This document shows, piece after piece, positions 32,044 to 39,199 of a DNA stretch of 64,000 bases (position 1 is its first letter; every line of letters begins with the position of its first letter). This DNA is from Actinocatenispora rupis. Lineage in GTDB: Bacteria > Actinomycetota > Actinomycetes > Mycobacteriales > Micromonosporaceae. Under the pieces are notes generated by a model. It had not been told where the DNA came from. It did not search any database and saw only the letters and a program-made list of their open reading frames with translations. The translations under genes and the position numbers were made by a program. Where the stretch lies: positions 37,419 through 101,418 of the forward strand of contig NZ_BOMB01000009.1 in assembly GCF_016861975.1 (NCBI RefSeq), in the 5' to 3' direction.

Positions 32044-32934
32044 ATGTCCCTGCTGGTACCCGGCGAGAACGCCGACGCGGCTCCGATGCCCGTCGCGCCG
32101 GCGCGGCTGTTCGACGCGCTCGTCGAATCGTCGCCGCACGCCATCGCGCTGTACGCGCTGCGGACCGGCATCATCGACTACGTCAACCTCGGCATGGTGG
32201 CGCTCACCGGACTGTCCCGGGCGAGCCTGGTCGGCGCCCGGATGCGCGACCTGCTCACCGAGGTGCAGCCGGCCGGCACCGGATACTGCGACGGCCGGCT
32301 CAACGGGCAGTACGGGCTGGCGCTGCCGACCGGGCGGCACCGCACGATCGAGGTGCGTACCGAGCTGATCGCCCTGGCCGGCGGGCACTACGGGCAGATG
32401 ATCGCCTGGGACGTGACGGCGCAGGCCGGCATCCAGCGCGAGCTGGCCTACCGGGCGACGCACGACGGGCTGACCGGGCTGGCGAACGAGGCCGCCGCGC
32501 TGGCGTACCTGTCGAGTTCGCTGCGGCACCTGCGCGGCGACCGGGCCCGCAGTGTCGCCGTCATCTACCTGGACCTGAACGGTTTCAAGCGCATCAACGA
32601 CACGTACGGGCACCAGGTCGGTGACGAGATCCTGGCCCGGGCCGCGGCCCGGCTGGACGCGGTGACCCGCACCGGTGACCTGGCCGCGCGGCTGCACGGG
32701 GACGAGTTCGTGGTGGTGTGCACGGTGCTCAACACCATCCACGCGGCGCACATCGTGGACCGGATCCGCAGCACCCTGCGCGAGCCGTACGAGGTGGGCG
32801 GGACGCAGCTGCGGGCGCCGGCGAGCATCGGGGTGGCCGTGGCGGTCGATCCGGCGGTGAACGCCGAGGCGCTGATGCGCTGTGCCGACCAACGGATGTA
32901 CACGGACAAGCGTCACGCGATGCGCATCGCGTAA
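32044..32934 (+). CDS. PAS-GGDEF protein, probable diguanylate cyclase with HGDEF variant
   Basis: A 296-aa cytoplasmic signalling protein. The PAS domain (about residues 20-135) includes ALYALRTGIIDYVNLGMVAL. The GGDEF domain (about 140-293) shows THDGLTGLANEAAALAYLSS, IYLDLNGFKRINDTYGHQVG and the active-site loop ARLHGDEFVVV, so the first Gly of GGDEF is His. The Asp metal ligand of DLNGFK and the GDEF part remain. The usual NR after GL is NE. Cyclase activity is plausible but not certain. No RxxD inhibitory site is obvious before the loop. It stands alone with a promoter-like sequence upstream. Confidence 0.88.
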   Translation: MSLLVPGENADAAPMPVAPARLFDALVESSPHAIALYALRTGIIDYVNLGMVALTGLSRASLVGARMRDLLTEVQPAGTGYCDGRLNGQYGLALPTGRHRTIEVRTELIALAGGHYGQMIAWDVTAQAGIQRELAYRATHDGLTGLANEAAALAYLSSSLRHLRGDRARSVAVIYLDLNGFKRINDTYGHQVGDEILARAAARLDAVTRTGDLAARLHGDEFVVVCTVLNTIHAAHIVDRIRSTLREPYEVGGTQLRAPASIGVAVAVDPAVNAEALMRCADQRMYTDKRHAMRIA

Positions 32935-33133
32935 TTGCCGCCCCTCCGATTCCGTGACCGTCCGGTATCCGAATGTGTTTGTTCTGCGGAATTAGCCGGG
33001 TGGGGTAAGTTATCCGCCGTTCATGGTGAAGGATGGCCGTGCAATTCCTCCTTCTCCGACTCTTCGTAACATGCGCGTCATCGGGGGAGAAAGGCTTCAC
33101 GTACCAACCTCTCGTGATGCTGGATGGTGAATC

Positions 33134-34435
33134 GTGCAATCAGCGTTTGTCTGGTGGTCGCTGGTTGTCGCCCTGCTGGCGGTCCTGCTGGTTCTGGTGA
33201 TCGTGCTCGTGCTGCGGAAGCCGCGCGGCGACACCGATCCGGCGCGTCCGCCGGCCGCGATGCCCGCCGACCCGCTGCCCGGGCACCCGGCCCGGCCGGA
33301 TCAGACGCGTGGCTTTCCGGTCAGTTCGCCGGTACCGCCGGGCGAGCTGTTCACCCCGGCGCGGCCGGCCGCCGCGGATCCGCCGCCGCGCGGGTTCCCG
33401 GTGAGTTCGCCGACGCCGCCGGAGGAGCTGTTCACGCCGGCGCGCCCGCCGGCACCGGGTGGCGAGCAACTGTTCACGCCGGCCCGTCCGGTACCGCCGG
33501 CCGGGTCGAACGGTGGCGCGGCCCGGCCGCCCGCGCGTACCTGGCCGACGGTCGGGGTGCGGGAGCTGGCCGCCGCGTCGCGCCAGATCGCCCAGCCGGT
33601 ACTGCGGGGCACGGTGCGCGGTGACGACGGCACGCTGCTCGCCGACGCCGTACTGACGGTCATCAACGTGACGGGCGGGCAGGCCGGCAGCTCGCGTACC
33701 GGCGCGGACGGCACGTACGAGCTGGCCATCCCGGCCGAGGGCGGGTACGTGCTGATCGCGCGCGGCGTCAACCACGAGCCGCACGCGTCCACGGTCACCG
33801 TCAACGGGCCGGTCACCACCTGCGACATCAAGCTGACCAGCGCCGCGGGCCTGATGGGCGCGGTGTGCGACGCGGACGGTTCGTCGATCGCCGGCGCGAC
33901 GGTCATCCTCACCAACACGAACGGTGCGGTCGTCTCGGCGCAGCGCACCAACGTGCAGGGCGGGTACACGGTCGACGACCTGACGCCGGGGCTGTACACG
34001 GTGACGGCGACCGCGCCGGGGCAGGAGCCGGTCGCGATGCTCGTCGACGTACCGCCGACCGGGGTGGTCCGGCAGAACGTTGCGTTCCCGCCGCGCCGGC
34101 TCGGGCTGCGTGGCGTGGCCCGGCACCGGGTCGACGGTCGTCCCCTCGCCGACGTCCGGGTACGGTTGCTCGACGCGTCCGGCGCGGTGGTCGCCACCAC
34201 CGGCACCGGCCCCGACGGGCGGTACGAGTTCGCCGATCTCGCCGCCGGCCGGTACACGGTGGCGGCAAGTGGGTACCCGGAGGTGACCGGGTCGCTGGAC
34301 CTCGGCGACACCGCCGGGGAGTACGAGGTGCGACTCGGTCACGCGGACCTGCCGCCGGGCTCCGCGCTGGTGCCGGTGTCGGCGCCGGATGCGTTGCTGG
34401 ACAACGGAACTGCGGACGAGGAGCACAGGCGATGA
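33134..34435 (+). CDS. membrane-anchored protein with carboxypeptidase-regulatory-like repeats
   Basis: A 433-aa protein. One N-terminal helix (FVWWSLVVALLAVLLVLVIV) anchors it. Then a Pro-rich linker contains three related repeats: RGFPVSSPVPPGELFTPARP, RGFPVSSPTPPEELFTPARP and a shorter EQLFTPARP. From about residue 155 on, three beta-sandwich repeats of the CarboxypepD_reg type (GTVRGDDGTLLADAVLTVIN; GAVCDADGSSIAGATVILTN; GVARHRVDGRPLADVRVRLL) each end with a DGxYxxxxLxxGxYTVxA-like pattern. Probably an extracytoplasmic scaffold or adhesion-like protein. ATGA overlap couples it to the YceI gene. ATG could be preceded by GATGCTGGATGGTG (weak ribosome site). Confidence 0.8.
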   Translation: MQSAFVWWSLVVALLAVLLVLVIVLVLRKPRGDTDPARPPAAMPADPLPGHPARPDQTRGFPVSSPVPPGELFTPARPAAADPPPRGFPVSSPTPPEELFTPARPPAPGGEQLFTPARPVPPAGSNGGAARPPARTWPTVGVRELAAASRQIAQPVLRGTVRGDDGTLLADAVLTVINVTGGQAGSSRTGADGTYELAIPAEGGYVLIARGVNHEPHASTVTVNGPVTTCDIKLTSAAGLMGAVCDADGSSIAGATVILTNTNGAVVSAQRTNVQGGYTVDDLTPGLYTVTATAPGQEPVAMLVDVPPTGVVRQNVAFPPRRLGLRGVARHRVDGRPLADVRVRLLDASGAVVATTGTGPDGRYEFADLAAGRYTVAASGYPEVTGSLDLGDTAGEYEVRLGHADLPPGSALVPVSAPDALLDNGTADEEHRR

Positions 34436-35247
34436 GCGTGTCGGTAACCATCGAGTCGGGTGACGGTTGGCCGGTCGCCGGCGCGATCTTCACGCTCACC
34501 GACCTGACCGGTCAGCAGGCCGGGATCGCGGTGGCCGACGACCACGGTGTCGCCCGGTTGGAGAGCCCCGCGCCCGGCATGTACACCGCGATCTTCACCG
34601 CCCCGGGGTTCAGCCCGTCGGCGACGGCGGTGGTGCTGTCCGCCGGGCGCGCCACCGATCTCGGCGCCGTACGACTGGACCGGATCGCGACGGAGACGCA
34701 GCTGCCGGCGCCGGGCGTGTGGACGATCGACCCGGTGCACACGATGGTGCACGTGTCGGCGCGGCACGCCGGCATCTCCGCGGTGCGCGGCCGGTTCACC
34801 GCGTTCGGCGGCACCATCGTGATCGGCTCGCCGGTCGAGTCGTCGACGGTGCGGGTCACGTTGCAGGCCGAGAGCGTCGACACGGCCAGCAAGATGCGCG
34901 ACGACCACCTGCGGTCGCCGGACTTCCTCGACGTGGAGCGTTTCCCGACCATCGAGTACCGGGGGGTCGGGTTGACGGCGACGGGGCCGGACAAGTGGAC
35001 GCTGCGCGGTGAGTTGGCGCTGCGCGGCGAGGTCCGGCCGGTCGACCTGGACCTGCGGTACCTCGGCACGGACACGGATCCGTTCGGTACGGTGCGCTGC
35101 GGGTTCCAGGCGCGCGGTCAGCTGCGCCGCGAGGACTTCGCGGTACCGTTCGCGACCCGGCTCGCCACCGGCGTGCTGCTCGTCGGCAGTACGGTGCGGA
35201 TCGATCTCGACGTCGAGGCCGTGCAGGGCGACACGCTGCCCGACTGA
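34432..35247 (+). CDS. YceI-family protein with N-terminal Ig-like repeat
   Basis: A 271-aa fusion. Residues 1-85 are another CarboxypepD_reg/Cna-B-like sandwich (VTIESGDGWPVAGAIFTLTD, ARLESPAPGMYTAIFTAPGF). Residues about 95-268 are a YceI lipocalin-like barrel: GVWTIDPVHTMVHVSARHAG, FGGTIVIGSPVESSTVRVTL, DDHLRSPDFLDVERFPTIEY, GEVRPVDLDLRYLG. YceI proteins bind isoprenoid or lipid-like ligands. There is no signal peptide, so if it acts outside it must depend on the upstream membrane partner; otherwise it is cytoplasmic. Start overlaps the partner's stop. Ends 4 bases before the convergent AraC gene. Confidence 0.88.
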   Translation: MSVSVTIESGDGWPVAGAIFTLTDLTGQQAGIAVADDHGVARLESPAPGMYTAIFTAPGFSPSATAVVLSAGRATDLGAVRLDRIATETQLPAPGVWTIDPVHTMVHVSARHAGISAVRGRFTAFGGTIVIGSPVESSTVRVTLQAESVDTASKMRDDHLRSPDFLDVERFPTIEYRGVGLTATGPDKWTLRGELALRGEVRPVDLDLRYLGTDTDPFGTVRCGFQARGQLRREDFAVPFATRLATGVLLVGSTVRIDLDVEAVQGDTLPD

Positions 35248-35251
35248 CGTG

Positions 35252-36079
35252 TCACCGCGGTGTGCCGCCGGCCCGGGTCCGGCTCGGCGGCACCCCGGTC
35301 ACCTGCCGGTACTGGCGGGTGAAGTAGGCGGCGTCCGGGTAGCCGAGGGCGTGCGCGATCCGGGCCGCGGACATCGTGGTCTGGGTGAGCAGTTCCTGCG
35401 CGCGGTCGATCCGGGCCTGGATCAGGTACCGCGCGGGCGGCAGGCCGGTGTGTGCCCGGAACCGCCGGGTGAACTGGGCGCGGGACAGCGCCGCGCGCGC
35501 CGCCAGTTCCGGTATGGTCCAGCGCCGTCCGGGGTCCTGGCGTACCTCCCGGGCGATCTCGTCGAGCGCCGCGTCGACCGGCCCGGGCGCCGGCCGTCCG
35601 CCGTCTGTCCACAGTAGACAGAGGAGCTGTTCGAGGCAGAGCAGGACCTGCCGCTCGGCGTACCGGCCGGGTTGGCGGTGCGCGGTCTCGGCGCGCCGGG
35701 CCAGCGCGGTCAGCAGCGTACGGTCTGGCGTGCCGGATCCGTTGTGCGGCGGGACGATCCGGTCCGCGGCGATCCGCGCGCCGGCCGCGTCGTACGCGTC
35801 GAAGTGCTGGCCGAACACGAGCAGCCGGCGCCGCGGATCGTGCCGGGCCCGCGGCGTGTCCCCGGGCGCGAACACCGCGCAACTGCCCGCGGTGAGCGGG
35901 ATCCGCCGGTCGCCGAGGCGCACCGTGCCGACGCCGTCCAGCACGCACCACAGCAGGTACTCGCCGAGCGGCGGCGAGTCCCACGACCACGCCGGCTCGC
36001 ACCGCCAGTACGTCGGGGGCGAGACGGCGCGCAGCCGCGGTGGCGGCCAGTCCAGCAGGGCCGAGTACGGATGCGTCAA
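35252..36079 (-). CDS. AraC-family regulator (pair 1)
   Basis: A 275-aa activator with an N-terminal cupin-like sensor (about residues 1-150; WDSPPLGEYLLWCVLDGVGT) and a C-terminal double HTH (about 170-270; IPELAARAALSRAQFTRRFR then HTGLPPARYLIQARIDRAQE, and HALGYPDAAYFTRQYRQVTG). The TTG at 36079 is preferred because GAGGAG lies 8 bases upstream; an ATG at 36133 is in frame without a good ribosome site. Divergent from a phytanoyl-CoA dioxygenase-like gene, the likely target. The sensor Cys/His residues do not reveal the ligand. Confidence 0.88.
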   Translation of the reverse strand: MTHPYSALLDWPPPRLRAVSPPTYWRCEPAWSWDSPPLGEYLLWCVLDGVGTVRLGDRRIPLTAGSCAVFAPGDTPRARHDPRRRLLVFGQHFDAYDAAGARIAADRIVPPHNGSGTPDRTLLTALARRAETAHRQPGRYAERQVLLCLEQLLCLLWTDGGRPAPGPVDAALDEIAREVRQDPGRRWTIPELAARAALSRAQFTRRFRAHTGLPPARYLIQARIDRAQELLTQTTMSAARIAHALGYPDAAYFTRQYRQVTGVPPSRTRAGGTPR

Positions 36080-36172
36080 AAGTCCAACTCCTCGCGTGGA
36101 TCCTCCCTGGCCCCGAGCCGTTGGGGCGGACACGATCGTAGGGTACGGGCGGCGAGGCAGGGAGTACCGGCG

Positions 36173-36991
36173 ATGAGCGGATCATTCAGCGAGGTCGGGT
36201 ACCACGTGGCGCGCGGGCTGTTCCCCACCGACGAGGTGGACGCGCTGCGCGAGCACGTCATGACGATCCGGCGCCGGCACCGCGACCGGCACGATCTGGT
36301 CGGCGTCGACGCGGGCGCGCGCGACCCGCTCCGACGGTACCCGCGGATGGCGCAGATGCACCGCTGGGACGGGACGACGCTGCGCTGGCTGCTCGACGTA
36401 CGGCTCCGGGACGCGCTCGTCGGCCTGCTCGGCGCCGAACCGTACGCCGTCCAGTCGATGGTGTACTTCAAGCCCGCCGGTTCCCGTGGCCAGGCGCTCC
36501 ACCAGGACAACTTCTACCTGCGGGCCGAACCCGGCACCTGCATGGCCGCCTGGCTCGCGCTCGACGCCGCCGACGAGGAGAACGGCTGCATGATGGTCGT
36601 CCCCGGCAGCCACCGCTGGCCGATGCTCTGCACCACGGCGGCGGACACCGCGGTCAGCTTCACCGACGTGACCGTACCGCTGGCGGGGCAGGACGCGGTG
36701 CCCGTCCCGATGGCCGCCGGTGACGTGCTGTTCTTCAACGGGTCGCTGGTGCACGGCAGCTTCCCGAACACCAGCGCCGACCGGTTCCGCCGCGCCCTCA
36801 TCGGCCACTACGTGCAGGGCGAGGCGGAACGCGTCGCCGAGTACTACCACCCCGCGCTGCGGATGGACGGTACGCCGCTGGAGCTGGGCGTCGCGGAGGG
36901 TGGCGGGCCGTGCGGCGAGTGGGCGGCGGGCGCCGACGGCCCCGAGATCGTCCTGACCGGCACCGAGTCGGTACGCCGCAAGCACGAGTGA
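36173..36991 (+). CDS. phytanoyl-CoA dioxygenase (PhyH) family protein (pair 1)
   Basis: A 272-aa Fe(II)/2-oxoglutarate oxygenase. The double-stranded beta-helix has the iron ligands in QALHQDNFYLRAEPGTCMAA (HxD) and the distal His in NGSLVHGSFPNTSADRFRRA, where the nearby Arg would bind 2-oxoglutarate. AWLALDAADEENGCMMVVPG is also family-typical. The substrate is unknown. ATG 36173 has GGAG at 36161. Divergent from an AraC regulator; a second copy of this arrangement is at 49764-51494. Confidence 0.9.
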   Translation: MSGSFSEVGYHVARGLFPTDEVDALREHVMTIRRRHRDRHDLVGVDAGARDPLRRYPRMAQMHRWDGTTLRWLLDVRLRDALVGLLGAEPYAVQSMVYFKPAGSRGQALHQDNFYLRAEPGTCMAAWLALDAADEENGCMMVVPGSHRWPMLCTTAADTAVSFTDVTVPLAGQDAVPVPMAAGDVLFFNGSLVHGSFPNTSADRFRRALIGHYVQGEAERVAEYYHPALRMDGTPLELGVAEGGGPCGEWAAGADGPEIVLTGTESVRRKHE

Positions 36992-37049
36992 CGCGTGCAC
37001 TGGCCCGCCGCGCGAGTGGCACGGCCGCTTCGGTTGCGGCACAGGGGAC

Positions 37050-39005
37050 TCAGGGGCCGACGAACAGGGCGGCCGCCCGCCAGTCGTTGCCGTCCAGCAA
37101 CGGCCCGGACACCTGTACTCCCGCCGGCGCCGGCGTACCGTTCACCACCGCGTGGCGGCTGAGCGTGCCGGCGGCGTCGACGGTGTACCAGGCGGCGCCG
37201 GCGGTGAACATGCCGCGCACCCCGGCGTACGAGCCGGCGATCGTGAAGCGGTCGGTGCCGATGGTGCCGCTGTCCGGGGCGAACCAGCGCCAGTAGAGCG
37301 CGCCGGAGCCGGCGAGCGTGTAGTAGAGGCGGCCGGCGCGGTAGGTGAGCGCGGTGACGGTGCGCAGCTCGGTGAGGAACGGTGACGGCGACCCGCGGTA
37401 CGTCTGCCCGCTGCCGGTCGACACCGTGTCCCAGTACGCGTCGTGGTAGGGGTCGAGGACCTGTGGGGTGCCCGGGATGCCGGCGCTGAACGGGCGGCGG
37501 GTCAGCGTGCCGTCGTCGGCGACGGTGTAGAGCCGGCCGCCCGCGACGAACCCGCCGCGCAGGTGCTGCCAGTTCCCTCCGGTGCGCACCGTGGTGGTGG
37601 CGCCGACGCCGGAGTTCCCGTCGTATCCGCGCGCCGCAAGGGAATCCGCGCCGCCGGTGCCGGCCAGGTACACGGTGCCGGGGAGGGTGGGCGCGTCGGT
37701 GGCGACCGGCGCGGCGCCCCCGGTGGGGTAGCAGCCGATGCGTTCGCGGCGGTAGCGGACGTTGCCGAGCCAGTTCGTGTCGGAGCCGACCCACAGGCAG
37801 TCGCCGGTGACGCGGAGCGCGGAGACGCCGACGCCGCGCGGGTTCCGGCCCGGATTCCACGCGTACGGCAGGCCGTTGGTGGGGTCGAGTGCCGCGATGC
37901 TGGCGCGGCCGACGGCCCCGGGGCCGGCGGAGTCGCGGCCGGCGGTGTTGTCGAGCCACCGGAAGTGGCCGCCGACGTACACGGCGGTGTCGGTGACGGC
38001 GGTGGACAGGAACGTGTCGCCGCCGGAGTGGTCCACCCAGGTCGGCTGTACGTCGGCGCCGACGGCGGCGGTCTCCCAGCGGGACGCCGAGTCGCACAGC
38101 GCGGTGCCGCCGGGGCCACCGGTCGCCACGACGACGAAGTACCTGCCGTCGGGTGACATCGCCACGTCGCGTACCCAGGAGTCGAAGGCACCGGCGTTGC
38201 AGGTCGCGCCGAACGCGCTCGTGGCGAACGTGCCGTCGACGCGGGATCCGTTGTCCGCCAACGTGATCCGTACGATCTGGTCGTGCGTCAGGCCAGCCGC
38301 GGTGCGGAAGTTGCCGATCACGACGAGCGTCCCGGCGTCCGGCGTCAACGCCCACGCCTGCGTACCGACGGCGCCGGTGCCGCCGTTGTGGTGGCCCGCC
38401 AGCGGCACGGTGAGGTAGTCGTCGAGCGCGCCGGTAGTCGGGTCGAGGCTGGCGAGCCCGGACCGGCCGCCGCCGTGGAACGTACCGCCGATCAGCAGGT
38501 GCCCGTGCGCGGTGGCGATGGTGGTGACGATCCCGCCGAGGTTCGGCGGCGCGAACGTCCGGACCAGCGCGCCGTCGGACAGCCTCAGCTGCGCGATTCC
38601 CTTGCGTGCCAAGCCATCCACGGTCCGGAACTGGCCGCCGACGTACACGGTGCCGGTCGGTCCGGGCTCGATCGCGTCGACCTTGCCGTCGAGCGCGGGG
38701 TGGAAGCCGGCGGCGACGACCCCGGTACGCCGGTCGAACGCCAGCAGGTACGGGCGGTCCAGCGTGGCCGTACTGCCGGCGCTGCTGACGGTGCCGAACG
38801 TACCGCCGGCGAGGACGGTGTCCCCGAGTTGCCGGACGGCGAGGACCGCGCCGTCGTGGATGTTCGGCGTGCCACCGGCCGGTACGTCGGACACGAGCGT
38901 GCCGGACGTGGACCGTGGTGTGGCGGTGGCGCGGTCGGCCGCGGGTGCGGGGCCGGGTGTCAGCACGAGGCCGAGGACGAGCAGGACGGCGAGGACACGA
39001 CGCAC
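37050..39005 (-). CDS. secreted delta-60-repeat beta-propeller protein
   Basis: A 651-aa exported protein. The GTG at 39005 (GGAGGG 5 bases upstream) gives a signal peptide VRRVLAVLLVLGLVLTPGPA. The mature part contains many delta-60/DUF5122 units of the form VYVGGxFxTVDG (for example GTVYVGGQFRTVDGLARKGI; VYVGGHFRWLDNTAG; VLAGGTFGTVSSAG), which build a beta-propeller. A C-terminal module repeats GGRLYTVADDGTLTRRPFSA and AAWYTVDAAGTLSRHAVVNG. No catalytic residues stand out. Function is unknown; abundant in Micromonosporaceae-type secretomes. Confidence 0.82.
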   Translation of the reverse strand: MRRVLAVLLVLGLVLTPGPAPAADRATATPRSTSGTLVSDVPAGGTPNIHDGAVLAVRQLGDTVLAGGTFGTVSSAGSTATLDRPYLLAFDRRTGVVAAGFHPALDGKVDAIEPGPTGTVYVGGQFRTVDGLARKGIAQLRLSDGALVRTFAPPNLGGIVTTIATAHGHLLIGGTFHGGGRSGLASLDPTTGALDDYLTVPLAGHHNGGTGAVGTQAWALTPDAGTLVVIGNFRTAAGLTHDQIVRITLADNGSRVDGTFATSAFGATCNAGAFDSWVRDVAMSPDGRYFVVVATGGPGGTALCDSASRWETAAVGADVQPTWVDHSGGDTFLSTAVTDTAVYVGGHFRWLDNTAGRDSAGPGAVGRASIAALDPTNGLPYAWNPGRNPRGVGVSALRVTGDCLWVGSDTNWLGNVRYRRERIGCYPTGGAAPVATDAPTLPGTVYLAGTGGADSLAARGYDGNSGVGATTTVRTGGNWQHLRGGFVAGGRLYTVADDGTLTRRPFSAGIPGTPQVLDPYHDAYWDTVSTGSGQTYRGSPSPFLTELRTVTALTYRAGRLYYTLAGSGALYWRWFAPDSGTIGTDRFTIAGSYAGVRGMFTAGAAWYTVDAAGTLSRHAVVNGTPAPAGVQVSGPLLDGNDWRAAALFVGP

Positions 39006-39111
39006 GGGTACCCTCCGGGAAGGTATCGACCGGAGCGCCGCCGTCTGACGCTCGGTGAGTGGGCAGCGACACTCTGCCCTCCTCGACCCGTTCCTGTCCA
39101 GATGCGGTGAC

Positions 39112-39134
39112 ACGAACGGACGTCAGCCGTTCGT
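39112..39134. promoter_or_regulatory. perfect inverted repeat upstream of the beta-propeller gene
   Basis: ACGAACGG (39112-39119) pairs with CCGTTCGT (39127-39134) around 7 bases. It lies about 107 bases upstream of the beta-propeller start, so an operator or part of the treY terminator region. Confidence 0.4.
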
Positions 39135-39153
39135 ACGATTGCGTGGCCGCACG

Positions 39154-39192
39154 ACACCGCCCGGGCCGGGAGTTCCGGTCCGGGCGGGGTGT
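39154..39192 (-). terminator. terminator after treY
   Basis: A long GC stem with ACACCGCCCGG on one side and CCGGGCGGGGTGT on the other (39154-39169 with 39175-39192, a few mismatches), 8 bases past the treY stop on the minus strand. Confidence 0.6.
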
Positions 39193-39199
39193 GCGGCGG

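Noticed and set aside
32935..33133. A c-di-GMP or c-di-AMP riboswitch before the membrane-anchored Ig-repeat gene
   Set aside because: The region is less GC-rich and follows a GGDEF gene, but I could not match the conserved core of either riboswitch class.
38585..38620. CCCTTGCGTGCCAAG as another copy of the dispersed repeat
   Set aside because: It lies inside the beta-propeller coding sequence, lacks the GTAC core and GGATCC end, and is explained by the protein sequence.
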